Assembly (NCBI RefSeq): GCF_033807715.1
Contig: NC_084598.1
Span: 47,531,986 to 47,595,985, forward strand
DNA length: 64,000 bases
Direction: 5' to 3'
Origin: Cololabis saira
Lineage: Eukaryota > Chordata > Actinopteri > Beloniformes > Belonidae
Below the pieces are notes generated by a model that did no database searches, was not told the DNA's origin, and saw nothing but the letters and a program-made list of their open reading frames with translations. Shown here piece after piece: positions 1-10,668 of the stretch; the stretch's first letter is position 1; the number at the start of each line of letters is the position of its first letter. A program made the translations under genes and the position numbers.

Positions 1-365
1 TTCGCACAAATAAGTTGTGGAGAAGGGTAGTAGAAAGGGCGAATTTGAAGCCACTGGGTACTCTTTTCCCACTGATATCCAAAACATGTCCAATTCCATG
101 TCACCAAATCTCATTTTCAAAGTGCAATCCTCCCTGATCTCCATCAGTTGCTCCTGTGTTGGCAATGACATGTCCTTTGCGCTCTCCAGTGCACTTGAAC
201 TCCAAGGATCACGTACCCAGTCAAACTGTGCATAAGACTCCGATGGAAAATAATGATCAAAGCACTCATGGAGAGTTTTCAGATGCTGGGCTAGCTCAGA
301 AAGTGTGCTGCTGTTGATATGCACATTGCACAGCAGAAACATATCCAGCCTGCCCTGCTGGGGAC

Positions 366-489
366 TACCGATGTAAATCAGCCTATGGCTGCAATCTGGG
401 TGCATCTACATTTGAATTTTTTTATTGAAAGAAAATGTTGACTGATGTACACTGTCCCTACCAAAATAAATAAATTGAAATTGAAATTG
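366..489 (+). mobile_element. truncated LINE 3' tail
   Basis: A short segment ends in AATAAATAAATTGAAATTG-type tail repeats at 465-489 and interrupts the hAT reading between residues resembling HLSSN and LDMFLLC. Such A-rich (TTGAAA)n tails are usual for fish non-LTR elements. The left boundary is approximate. Confidence 0.4.
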
Positions 490-710
490 CTCGACAAATG
501 AACACCAGATTGTGAACTGATTGTGATCTGAAGCCACACAGTTTGTCAGACGAGGAGAGGAGGTTTTCCTCTTTACCTTGCATTTAAATGTTCAGTTCAT
601 TTAGGTGCTTAAACAAATACGCAAGCTTTGCGCACCATTGCTCATCTGCGAGCAGCTCTGCATATGCAGATTTCTCCGCCAACAAGAAGGCCCCAACTTC
701 TTCTCTTAAC

Positions 711-2229
711 CAGCCCCCCAGCCTCTCGCTCAGAAGGCACGCCGATTTTTTCCAGTGTCCAGCCGCGGTACTGCAACAAAAAATCCCATGGGGCCCAGAA
801 AGCTTTTTTCCCATAGACCGCAATAGTAAAAGAGAAGCCTCTAAAACTGTTCACAGGAACCTCCAGCTGTAATCACCGGCAATTACTAATCTTTCTATTC
901 TATATTTTTAAGTCATGGACTTTATATCCGTCAAAAATGTTTTATAACGGCCAGAAAAGTAAAAGAAAAGTCTCTTTCTGGGCGTGACGTCACGGCTTTG
1001 TCCGTGCACTCGCAAAGCGCGGTCGTGTGTGTCTCGGGAACGAGCATGGCTGAATCTAAGCCGTTCGGCGGAATAATCACTCAGAAAAGTGGAAAACACG
1101 GCTCAAAGGTGTGTTTTTGTGGTCTCTTAATTTTTTTTTCCATGACAAAAGACATTGGGTTTATAATAAAACCTCAGTAAACGAGGGGGAGCTGCTCTGA
1201 TCAGTGTTGAGCAGCAGCTGAGCAGGAGACCCTCTGTCATTCATTGAGCTGGAGCTGCGCGCTATGGCACAGAGCTCAGGTGGGACGCTCAGGTCACACT
1301 CGGTCTAAACGCCCTGACCAGGGGGATCACAGACGGAAATGTTTAATAGCAAGAATAATAATGGTTTGTCATTCTTGTACTTAAACATTTCCGTTGTAGC
1401 CAACGGTGTATGGTTTGTGAAAATAAGATATCAGGCAGGAATAACACTTAATGTGAGCCCAGAAGCTGTAAAAGAATCAGAGAAAATGCAAAGTTAATTA
1501 CGCCTAACATTCGGACTGCACGATCATTAATAGACAAAAAGATTTACCCAAAGGTATATAGATAAATAGCATATGACAGCTTGTGTTATTGTGGGGAATC
1601 CCATGTGTTTTTATAAAGATGACTCGTTTTATCCTTACTCAAAAAAATAAAACTCCACAAATTAACCACATTTAAACATAATATTTGACATATTTAAACA
1701 TAATACTTGACAAAACTTGTAATACAAAAAATATTTGTCTTAATGTAAGTAATAAACTTGGGAAGTTTCATGGTGATACCTGCTACTTACATTTTTACCC
1801 TATTTTAGCCTATTAACCTGGGGTGTCTCATCTTAAATAAAAATGACTCGTTTTATCTTTAATTAAAAAAAACACACAAATGAACCATGTATAGTCTATA
1901 ACCATGACTTTGAGAACAGCATCGGTTGATTTGCCCTATAAATCCCTAATTTCATTGTGTACATCTATCATTACCGGTCTGAAGGACTCATGAGCGCGCA
2001 GCGCTTGTCCAGAGCGCGCAGCGCTCGTTCACATTGCCCCGGGGCATGATGGGAGGCCCCAGAGCATCATGGGAGGTGACTCAACTGCGCATGCTCTATG
2101 GGCCCGTGTACCAGGAAGTAAACCAGGAAGTCAGAAATTTTTTCGGCGGATGCGCTGGGTGAGCAAACTCCATTGAAATGAACGGGCGGCCATTTTCAAT
2201 ACTTTATCCAGTTATATAATAGATCCATG
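711..2229. mobile_element. 1.5-kb insertion with 8-bp target duplication
   Basis: CTCTTAAC occurs at 703-710 and again at 2230-2237, exactly bounding this 1,519-bp segment, and the hAT relic reads on from one side to the other. Eight-bp duplications are made by hAT and P-type transposases. The termini (CAGCCCCCCA on the left; CATGGATCTA as reverse complement of the right end) share only the first two bases, so the superfamily is unclear. Inside are a CRE palindrome (985-992), an ATG at 1047 followed by about 60 bp open and a GT-rich possible donor near 1106, and GC-rich direct repeats of GAGCGCGCAGCGCT near 1992-2028. No transposase was recognised, so it is probably non-autonomous. Confidence 0.65.
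985..992. promoter_or_regulatory. CRE-like palindrome
   Basis: TGACGTCA, the full CREB/ATF palindrome, lies about 55 bp before an ATG (1047) inside the 711-2229 insertion. It could be part of that element's own promoter. Chance occurrence of an 8-mer in 64 kb is not negligible. Confidence 0.3.
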
Positions 2230-3472
2230 CTCTTAACTCGTACAGGCGGCTCAAAACCTTCCCCCGTGAAAGCCAGCGGACGGCTGTTTAGCAACAAGCT
2301 TTGATGCTTTGCCCCCATTTCCTCGCACAGAATCGAAAACATGCGGCTCTTTAACGGGCGCGCCTTTATAAAATTAACAATGTCCAGTGCTCTGTCAAGT
2401 ATATCCGAAAGTTCTTTTGGTAGCGTCTTTGCAACAAGTGCCTCTCTGTGAAGGAGTAAGGAAACCTTTGGCACAGCCCATCATCGCGGCTGCACCATCA
2501 GTACAGATACTGATACAGATCCTCCCTTTTTGAGATACTCAGTTGTCACACGATAAATTTCCTCTCCTGTCGTTTTGTTTGGCAGCACTTTGCAAAATAA
2601 AAAATTCCCTCTGATACCGTCCCCATCCACAAACCGAACATTTGCCAAGAGCTGAGCATGCCCACTCACGTCTGTTGACTCATCAAGTTGTAACGAAAAA
2701 TGTCCACTTTCCTTTATTTTATCCAAAACGACATCTTCAATATCCACAGACATGTCATTTATTGGTCTCCCAGTTGTACAATACGACAGCAGGACCTTTG
2801 CTATTTCTTTTGCAGCTTGTGGGCCAAGCATTTTGTTCACAATTGCTGTACATGCTGGCATTATTACAGTCTCAGCAATTGTGTGGGGCTTCTTTGCTTT
2901 AGCTACGATTTCCGCTACGAGGTAGCTGGCTTCGAGTGCCTTCTCTGAGACTTTGGCAGACTTTATCATCACTTGTTCTTGGCGGCTATGTTGACTTTTC
3001 ATCCGAACAAAATATTCGGCAGGCTTGTTGGCAAGTGATGGATGATCTTTTTTTAGATATGTTTCAAGTTTGTTCGGAACCATTGATTCATTTGCCAATT
3101 TCATGCCACATACCAGATACAAAGGGAGAGGGCATGTTGCATCGCCAGTACTGATGAATCCATAATTAAGGTAGTGCTCCTTGTATTGTTTCTTTTTTGC
3201 CTTACTGCTAGCATCTACCTTCGCTACCTTTGGTGCAGACTGAGAGCTGCTGGATGAAGGTTTGCATGAAGAAGTAGGCTCCTCCGGTTCACAGTCAATG
3301 ATGTTCGGTTCCTGTGGGGCTTTTCTTTTTAGAAAACGATCCATGATGCTGCTAAATAGTTCTCTTTGCTATATGTGAAATCAAATTCCAGCGGTTAAAT
3401 GATAAAATGACATAAGCTAACTGCACAGGTCACGCTAACCTTATGCTGACCCCGTACTGACGTTACTATTTT

Positions 3473-5266
3473 GGCAGACTTCTCTATCTGCTCTACACCA
3501 CCTAGTGACAGACTTCTCTATCTGCTCTACACCACCACCTAGTGGCAGACTTCTCTATCTGCTCTATACCACCTAGTGGCAGACTTCTCTATCTGCTCTA
3601 TACCACCACCTAGTGGCAGACTTCTATATCTGCTCTACACCACCTAGTGGCAGACTTCTCTATCTGCTCTTTACCACCACCTAGTGGCAGACTCCTCTAT
3701 CTGCTCTACACCACCTAGTGGCAGACTTCTCTATCTGCTCTTTACCACCACCTAGTGGCAGACTTCTCTATCTGCTCTATACCACCACCTAGTGGCAGAC
3801 TTCTCTATCTGCTCTATACCACCTAGTGGCAGACTCCTCTATCTGCTCTATACCACCTAGTGGCAGACTTCTCTATCTGCTCTATACCACCTAGTGGCAG
3901 ACTTCTCTATCTGCTCTATACCACCACCTAGTGGCAGACTCCTCTATCTGCTCTACACCACCTAGTGGCAGACTTCTTTATCTGCTCTACACCACCACCT
4001 AGTGGCAGACTTCTCTATCTGCTCTACACCACCTAGTGGCAGACTTCTCTATCTGCTCTATACCACCACCTAGTGGCAGACTTCTTTATCTGCTCTACAC
4101 CACCACCTAGTGGCAGACTTCTCTATCTGCTCTACACCACCTAGTGGCAGACTTCTCTATCTGCTCTATACCACCACCTAGTGGCAGACTTCTCTATCTG
4201 CTCTATACCACCACCTAGTGGCAGACCTCTCTATCTGCTCTACACCACCTAGAGACAGACTTCTTTATCTGCTCTACACCACCACCTAGTGGCAGACTTC
4301 TCTATCTGCTCTACACCACCTAGTGGCAGACTTCTCTATCTGCTCTACACCACCTAGTGGCAGACTTCTCTATCTGCTCTATACCACCACCTAGTGACAG
4401 ACTTCTCTATGTGCTCTACACCACCTAGTGGCATACTTCTCTATCTGCTCTACACCACCTAGTGGCAGACTTCTCTATCTGCTCTACACCACCACCTAGT
4501 GGCAGACCCCTCTATCTGTTCTACACCACCTAGTGGCAGACTTCTCTATCTGCTCTATACCACCACCTAGTGGCAGACTTCTCTATCTGCTCTACACCAC
4601 CTAGTGGCAGACTTCTCTATCTGCTCTACACCACCACCTAGTGGCAGACTTCTCTATCTGCTCTATACCACCACCTAGTGGCAGACTTCTCTATCTGCTC
4701 TACACCACCTAGTGGCAGACTTCTCTATCTGCTCTATACCACCACCTAGTGGCAGACTCCTCTATCTGCTCTATACCACCACCTAGTGGCAGACTCCTCT
4801 ATCTGCTCTATACCACCACCTAGTGGCAGACTTCTCTATCTGCTCTATACCACCACCTAGTGGCAGACTTCTCTATCTGCTCTACACCACCTAGTGGCAG
4901 ACTTCTCTATCTGCTCTACACCACCACCTAGTGGCAGACTTCTCTATCTGCTCTACACCACCACCTAGTGGCAGACTTCTCTATCTGCTCTATACCACCA
5001 CCTAGTGGCAGACTTCTCTATCTGCTCTACACCACCACCTAGTGGCAGACTTCTCTATCTGCTCTACACCACCACCTAGTGTCAGACGTCTCTATCTGCT
5101 CTATACCACCACCTAGTGGCAGACTTCTCTATCTGCTCTATACCACCACCTAGTGGCAGACTTCTCTATCTGCTCTATACCACCTAGTGGCAGACTTCTC
5201 TATCTGCTCTATACCACCACCTAGTGGCAGACGTCTCTATCTGCTCTATACCACCACCTAGTGGCA
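3473..5266. repeat. 34/37-bp minisatellite
   Basis: About 50 head-to-tail copies of a unit containing GGCAGACTTCTCTATCTG and CTCTATACCACC, in two length classes that differ by one ACC triplet (34 and 37 bp). Variants include CTCC/TTCT and ATACC/ACACC. The junction between units reads CCACCTAGTGGCAG, which partly resembles a CTCF core. The array abuts L2 3' UTR sequence on its right. It carries no meaningful open frame. Confidence 0.95.
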
Positions 5267-5570
5267 GACTAGTCATAGTTGCAGCTATAGAACAAGACTA
5301 TAATAGTTAGTCTCAAATATAGCTTGGTGGTAGATATGCTGCTATAGGCCTATGCTGCAGGGGGGACATGATCCGCTGGGCGGTGCCTCTCACCCTTCTT
5401 CTCCTCTCCTCTTCGCTTCCTCTCTTCTACATTACCATTTTTATTTATTATAAATATCTCATAGCTATCATTTTTGTCCATCGTTCCTGTAGTTTCTTGT
5501 GCCGGCCCCCCTTTTTTCTCTTTTGTGCATGTTTGCAGGCCGGAGCTTTAGGAGCTGCTGGCCTGAATTT
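5267..5570 (+). mobile_element. L2 3' UTR fragment
   Basis: From TAGTCATAGTTGCAGC onward the sequence matches, in reverse orientation, the 3' UTR of the L2 copy at about 51510-51640, including GATCCGCTGGGCGGTGCCTC. It continues into the CTGTAGTTTCTTGTGC block shared with the L2 at 35637-38828. Only UTR is present. Confidence 0.75.
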
Positions 5571-5893
5571 TTGAATTTTCTGGATATCTTAAACGGTCTA
5601 GGAGTTACGGTCATTTGAAGTTCACCTGCCAAATCCTGTCAGCGCTGACATGATCAGAATACGAGGGTTTGTTGTGTTTGAGTCAGTGAAGTTTTTCTAA
5701 ACTTTTAGATTTATGCAAAACATACAGAGGGGCAATTATTTTGTTAATTGTTTTTCTTTTTAAAAAGAAAAACAACAATACAAAGATACAAAAAAGTACA
5801 TTCAAGTCACTTGATTGTATTTCTGAATAACAAGTAAAACTGCGCCCCCTGCTGTTAAGAACATGTAAATCTAGCTGCTGATGTCAGTAAGGT

Positions 5894-5903
5894 GAAACTG
5901 AAA
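5894..5903 (+). promoter_or_regulatory. ISRE/IRF-like motif upstream of TRIM gene
   Basis: GAAACTGAAA fits the GAAANNGAAA core bound by IRF proteins. It sits 163 bp before the TRIM start codon. A TATA-like AAATAAAAGG follows at 5981-5990, leaving room for a short leader. Many fish TRIM genes are interferon-induced, so this is a plausible control element. The spacing is seen; the function is inferred. Confidence 0.45.
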
Positions 5904-6065
5904 GGTCATTTGGTATTTTTAACCTGACTGAACGGAGCTGAGACGCCATTTCAGGGTGGAGGTTATGAACTAAAAACCTGAAATAAAAGGACTTAAATCT
6001 GTGATTCAGAGGGACATTTAACTGGTGAGTCTACCGATTGAAGGATACTACTAAGATTTGAAAAA

Positions 6066-7487
6066 ATGGATGAAAAAACTCTTCTTAAAGATTTCCTGAG
6101 CTGCCACGTTTGTTTAGAGACTTTCAAAGATCCGGTATCTCTGAGCTGCAGCCACAACTTCTGTTCAAGCTGCCTGAAAAAGTTCTGGGAAGAAGCTAAA
6201 AACAGAAACTGTCCCACCTGTAAAAGAAAATCTTCTAAAGATGCTGTTGTGAACTTTTCACTGAAGGGACTTGCCGACTCTTTTGCTGGAACACAGACAT
6301 GTGGATCGTCTGAGACTGAAAAAGAAGAAACGAGGGAGGAAGTTTGTAGGAAACACCCAGGAATACCTCCCATGTTCTGTAGAGACGAACAGAGAGCTGT
6401 GTGTCCTGTCTGTGAGTTTTCTCTGCACCAAAACCACAAAGTGGTTCCTGTAGAAGAAGCAGTCGGTGAGCTGAAGGAGCTGCTGAAATCTGACTTAAAG
6501 TCTCTGCAGGACAAGAGGAACAAATACACACAAGTGGAGGAAACATATAAAGATGTGGTTCAACACTCGGAGAAGCAGCTGCTGTCCACAGAGAAGCAGA
6601 TCAGAGCAGAGTTCAACAAACTCCAGCAGTTCCTGAAGGAGGAAGAGGAGTCCAGACTGGCAGCTCTGAGGGAGGAAGAGGAGCAGAAGGGGAGGAGAAT
6701 CAGCGGGGAGAGGAAGAGGATCCAGGAGCAGATCTCCTCTCTGTCAGACAGCATCTCTGCTGTGGAAGAAGAGCTGCAGAAAGACAACATGACGTTCCTC
6801 AGCAGGTATAAACCCACCCGGGACAGAGCCAGAGAGCAGAGCTCAGTGTCAGATCCACGGCTGCTCTCAGGAACTCTGGTAGACGAGGCCAAACACCTGG
6901 GAAACCTGGCCTTCAGAGTCTGGGAGAAGATGGGGGACCAGGTCCACTTCAGCCCCGTGGTTCTGGACCCAAACACTGCAGGACGCTGGCTCTATCTGTC
7001 TGCTGATCTGACCAGTGTGAGACGTGGATATACAGACCAGGAGCTTCCTGATAATCCAGAGAGAAATAACTGCTATGCCAATGTTTTTGGTTGTGAGGGT
7101 TTGACCTCAGGGAAACTCAGCTGGGAGGTGGAGGTGGGAGATCATCCTGACTGGCAGGTTGGTTTGGTTAAAGAGTCCGTTGACAGGAAGGGAGAGATAC
7201 TCTCTCCTTCACCTAAATATGGAATCTGGTGTTTACGGCATCGTGATGGAAAATACAGCAATGGTGTTGAGATCGTCACGGTGGAGACGAGTCCCCGGAG
7301 GATCAGAGTCCAGCTGGACTATGACGGGGGGACGGTTTCCTTCTACAACCCTGAAGACATGACACACATCTGCACTCACAAATACACTTTCAGTGAGAAA
7401 CTCTTCCCTTATTTCCATGTTGGAAAGTCTGGTGATGCAAAAACTACTGATATCAGAATCTGTCAGACAAAGAAGAGATTAACCTGA
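6066..7487 (+). CDS. TRIM-family RING E3 ubiquitin ligase, A33/TRIM35-like
   Basis: A 473-residue protein from a single uninterrupted exon. RING: C13-x2-C16, C28-x-H30, C33-x2-C36, C49-x2-C52, all eight zinc ligands intact. B-box 2: C94-x2-H97, C105, E108, C113-x2-C116, H121-x2-H124. A charged coiled coil spans roughly 130-255. A C-terminal PRY (from about 298, VVLDPNTAGRWL) and SPRY domain (WEVEVG, DWQVGLVKESV, LDYDGGTVSFYN, FPYF) ends at the stop. This is the full RBCC-B30.2 layout at normal family length. Such proteins transfer ubiquitin to targets selected by the SPRY domain; in fish many act in antiviral or inflammatory signalling, and the target here is unknown. The ATG has A at -3 and G at +4. 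An ISRE-like motif lies at 5894. CTGGTGAGT at 6022-6030 resembles a splice donor, so a 5' UTR intron variant is possible. It is the only intact gene in the window. The nearest human orthologue is not decidable by eye. Confidence 0.93.
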   Translation: MDEKTLLKDFLSCHVCLETFKDPVSLSCSHNFCSSCLKKFWEEAKNRNCPTCKRKSSKDAVVNFSLKGLADSFAGTQTCGSSETEKEETREEVCRKHPGIPPMFCRDEQRAVCPVCEFSLHQNHKVVPVEEAVGELKELLKSDLKSLQDKRNKYTQVEETYKDVVQHSEKQLLSTEKQIRAEFNKLQQFLKEEEESRLAALREEEEQKGRRISGERKRIQEQISSLSDSISAVEEELQKDNMTFLSRYKPTRDRAREQSSVSDPRLLSGTLVDEAKHLGNLAFRVWEKMGDQVHFSPVVLDPNTAGRWLYLSADLTSVRRGYTDQELPDNPERNNCYANVFGCEGLTSGKLSWEVEVGDHPDWQVGLVKESVDRKGEILSPSPKYGIWCLRHRDGKYSNGVEIVTVETSPRRIRVQLDYDGGTVSFYNPEDMTHICTHKYTFSEKLFPYFHVGKSGDAKTTDIRICQTKKRLT

Positions 7488-7696
7488 GATAAAGAAAATA
7501 TATCTGTGTCTTTAATGTTTTGATGGAATAACGTTTCCAAGATCAGGATTATTTTAAGTTAAAAGTTCACATGTACAAACAAACGAATCTTAAAACTTTG
7601 AAAATAGGACACCTTTAAATATTATTGTAAAACATTGAGCGTATTTGTTCAGCGTTGAATAAGATAACAAAATATAAAAGTCTATATAGTTGTGAG

Positions 7697-8330
7697 CAGA
7701 GCCACCTGGGAGATTTGCGAGGCCCTGTGTGAAATGGCTGGGGGGGGGGCCCTAGCAACATTTTTTGGGTTTTTCAGGTCGGATCGGGTGTCTATATGTG
7801 CAATTTTAACTCTCCAATTATCAAAATACCGGATTCCTTCCCCTGCCCCATCATCATCTCTTGCCTCGACGCGGGGCCCCACGGCTGCTGGAGACCCGGG
7901 CGGATCGGTGATTTTTGTAACAAATTTATCAAACAAGCCTTTCAGAGAGGCATTAAACTCTTCCATTTTCTTTAGTTCTTTTCTTTTTTCATCCTCTGAT
8001 GGAAATTTCCTGAATCTGTCTCGTTCTCTCGACATTGTGTGACAGTTTGTTCCAACTCCACCGTCTGGATCAGAGCAGCTTGTGTCTGCGCTTGATCTGA
8101 TCAGTTGTATTGAACAACAGACACATATATTTATTGATATGCACAGACTAGTACACATTTAGGTCTGTAATGGAACGTGACTGTTTATATTTATAAGGGA
8201 AAAAACGAAATAAAAAAAAAATAAAAAATTTGAAAAAAAAAAAAAAAAAAAACGGCCCATAGCGCGAGGCCCCTTGGGGCGCGAGGCCCCGTGTGGTCGC
8301 ACGGTTCGCACACCTCTTGCGGCGGCCCTG
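7697..8330 (-). mobile_element. short hAT element with transposase N-terminal fragment, copy 1
   Basis: GTTGTGAG at 7689-7696 and 8331-8338 is a perfect 8-bp target duplication. The ends are short inverted repeats: CAGAGCCACC on the left and, as reverse complement, CAGGGCCGCCGC on the right. On the minus strand an open frame from ATG 8035 begins MSRERDRFRKF and contains LKGLFDKFVTKITDPPG, and it runs to the left end of the element. This looks like the N-terminus of a zinc-finger (TTF/ZMYM1-like) hAT transposase with the catalytic part deleted. A second copy lies at 60337-60938 in the opposite orientation. Confidence 0.85.
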
Positions 8331-8338
8331 GTTGTGAG

Positions 8339-9099
8339 TCATTTTATCCAAGTTTGTATTCATGTTATAAATGTGCTGTAATCACTGGGATGAGATTTTA
8401 TGTTTTACTTTCAAACTTTACCGTTTAAATAAATGTTGTTACCAGTTAAAAATACGACTTAAAATTCTACCATGTTCCTAAATCTGAAAGCTTTTTTTTT
8501 ATAACATAAAAGAGTAAAAGTCAAATGAAAAATCGGTATTAAAGAAAATATTTCTGTGTAAATGTTGTAAGTGTTCAAATGTCAGAGTTTATGAGTCGCT
8601 TCTCAAGTTTCAGTCCAAAGATCAGAGTTTTTAAACAAACTGCATCTCAAAGATACTAAAACATGAAAAACTGTTTAAACGTCTAAAAACACAGCTGGTT
8701 CTCATGTGAGCAAATGTTTTGTAATTGATGCTTCATATCTTTTTAACACTTTTTTAAATGTATCATGTTTGTTTATTTTATAATTCTTAAGTGTTCGTTC
8801 ATGAAATCTTCATATGTGAAACATTGGATTTTTTTTTAAGTTTATTTCAATCAAACATCTGTATTAACCTGGTAAACAAACATGATCATGATTCATTTTA
8901 ATCATTTGATATCCTGATATAATAAACTGCATGTAATTTCTTTTTGGGGAAAATAAAACATGAATGAAGTGAACTGACTTCGGTTTAATGAGTCTGTAAA
9001 AACAGGGAAACAGGTTTCTATTTAAATGGCCATTTTATTGATAACAGCTGAACACGTTTTCTTGAAGTTAGAGAAACCATCGCATTCTTTAAACTAATT
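8339..9099. other. AT-rich intergenic DNA, nothing recognised
   Basis: Low-GC sequence with short T and A runs. I see no coding pattern, tandem array or element boundary. Confidence 0.5.
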
Positions 9100-9316
9100 T
9101 TCATCATAATGAAATATAGTTTAGGGGTAGGATTTAATACGTTTTATTTCTTCCTACTCCTTTTCGAGCAGGTTAATTATGGTGGATGCATTTTTTTTAT
9201 TTATATTTTTGTTTTGTTTTCTTATTTACATTTATTTATTATTGATTATTATTGTTTTGTTTTGTATTCACTTCGGTTTCATGTTAGAAATAAAATTTAA
9301 ATTCAATTAAATTCAA
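9100..9316 (+). mobile_element. LINE 3' UTR/tail
   Basis: The segment resembles a 3' end widespread in fish non-LTR elements: a CTTCCTACTCCTTTTCGAGC block followed by T-rich sequence and GAAATAAAATTTAAATTCA-type tail repeats. No coding part remains. Confidence 0.5.
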
Positions 9317-9880
9317 GTGTATGCCTTTTTTTGACTATTGGAATAAGGTAATGCATTTCCAGCGTTTGTCCAGCAGATGGAGCCAGAGGAAGTTTCCCTC
9401 CTCTCCTCATGGGGAGCTGGTCGTTACTTTAGTGTAATTTACCTTCTGTCCACCAGATGGAGCCAGAGGAAGTTTACCTTTAGTGTAATTTACCTTTTAC
9501 CTTTAGTGTAATTTACCTTCGGTTCTCTACTCAGCCTATCACAGTCCACTACTCCCACAAACACACTCTTACACTAATATTTATTACTGGTATAAAAGAA
9601 ATAAAAATAGAACAGAACAAAAACAAAACTTATAAGAATAAAAAGGACTTTATCCAGACTTAGACCAGACTTTTACCTTGAATCTCTTACTTTACTCATC
9701 CAATAAATATTTTCACTGTTTTCCAAACTTTAAAAACAAACACACTAGGATTTAAGGTCAGTTAACTTCCTCTTCACTCACAAGGATTTATATTTATTAA
9801 TCTCAGTTCGCAGAGATTTGACTGGAGATAAATCATCCACGTCTGTTAGACTCAGACTCAGACTCATACTAACTTCATTA
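9317..9880. other. intergenic, with short local duplications
   Basis: AGATGGAGCCAGAGGAAGTT occurs twice (about 9374 and 9454) and TTTAGTGTAATTTACCTT three times between 9429 and 9520. The two AGATGGAGC sites read CCAGCAGATGGAGC and CCACCAGATGGAGC, one mismatch from a CTCF core. The rest is AT-rich and unassigned. Confidence 0.5.
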
Positions 9881-10056
9881 TTCAAATATGTTTTTCTCTT
9901 ATTGGTGCGACAAAACTGGACCAGATCAACTTATCCCTGAACTTAGGATGACACCACAGGTTTTTAAATTAGTAATTAAATCTTTACTTGAAAACCTTCT
10001 CTTGTCCCAGACATTTTAACTAATTTTAGACCAATTTCCAACCGTCCATTTGTATA
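9881..10056 (+). mobile_element. degenerate L2 reverse-transcriptase fragment
   Basis: About 175 bp match the L2 copy at roughly 36566-36745, with shared blocks such as TTTTTCTCTTATTGGT, ACTGGACCA and CCACAGGTTTT. Several indels break the frame. It ends where the (TA)n tract begins. Confidence 0.7.
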
Positions 10057-10072
10057 TATATATATATATATA

Positions 10073-10105
<33 letters not shown>
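10057..10105. repeat. (TA)n microsatellite
   Basis: Alternating TA with one ACCAA interruption. Its last bases served as the target of the adjacent hAT insertion. Confidence 0.95.
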
Positions 10106-10107
<2 letters not shown>

Positions 10108-10441
10108 GGGCTGTCCAACTTAAAGCGTTAACGACGCGTTAACTTAACGTTCTCTTAACGCCGACAATTTTTTTAACGCACATTTAAAAAAAAAAAAAAA
10201 AAAAAAGTCTGGTGAACTGAAAGATGGAGAATGAAAAGCGACTTTTGAACAGCAAGTTCCCTTTCAAAAAGATGCCAGATGGTTCGCTGGACAAGACTGG
10301 AGTTATTTACATGTACCATCGATTTGAAATGAATTACCACCGAAGTACGTTGAGTCTCAAATACCAGAGAGCGCAGCGCTGCCCCCCCCCCCCCCCCCCC
10401 GTCAAAATCAGACAACGCTGGAGCAGCTTGCAAAAAAGGAC

Positions 10442-10540
10442 GAGTCAAATCAAATCAAACTGCATTTGTGAAGCGCCTTTCTTACAAAATAAGAAATGCA
10501 ACACAAAGCGCTTTACATAAAACATATAACTCAACAATGC
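10442..10540 (-). mobile_element. short LINE/SINE-type 3' end nested in hAT element
   Basis: The segment reads AAATCAAATCAAACTGCATT at its left and AAAGCGCTTTACATAA at its right, the mirror image of a common fish retroelement 3' end; compare 63085-63150. It interrupts the BED-type hAT element. Confidence 0.5.
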
Positions 10541-10545
10541 CCCCC

Positions 10546-10547
<2 letters not shown>

Positions 10548-10632
<85 letters not shown>

Positions 10633-10668
10633 GCGCACACACACACACATGCGCACAGACGGGCGCAC
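10548..10668. repeat. (AC)n microsatellite
   Basis: Roughly 50 AC units with minor GC/AT interruptions toward the right. Confidence 0.97.

Larger units (their letters stand above)
1..3344 (-). pseudogene. hAT transposase-like relic (ZBED5/SCAND3-like), broken
   Basis: Read on the minus strand from ATG at 3344, the N-terminal 287 residues show a Ser/Pro-rich leader, a BED-like zinc-finger region (ANESMVPNKLETYLKKDH) and the hAT-type core around LQLDESTDVSGHAQL. After about 2490 the frame breaks: TDGAAAMMGCAKGF lies in one frame, LLHREALVAKTLP resumes in another at 2474, and VRWLSRGKVL sits in a third near 2275. Homology stops near 2237 at an insertion (711-2229) and resumes below 703 with EEVGAF, YAELLADEQWCAKLAYL and HLNELN. 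It continues to the window edge with FDWVRDP, FWISVGKEYP and LPFSTTYLCE, the usual hAT C-terminal block. A short LINE tail (about 366-489) splits it again. Two zinc ligands of the BED finger appear replaced by Tyr. Family: hAT-derived ZBED5/FAM200/SCAND3-like proteins. Multiple frameshifts and insertions make a functional product very unlikely. The 3' end may lie left of the window. Confidence 0.8.

Noticed and set aside
5368..5574. Small hydrophobic frame of 68 codons
   Set aside because: It lies within the L2 3' UTR fragment.
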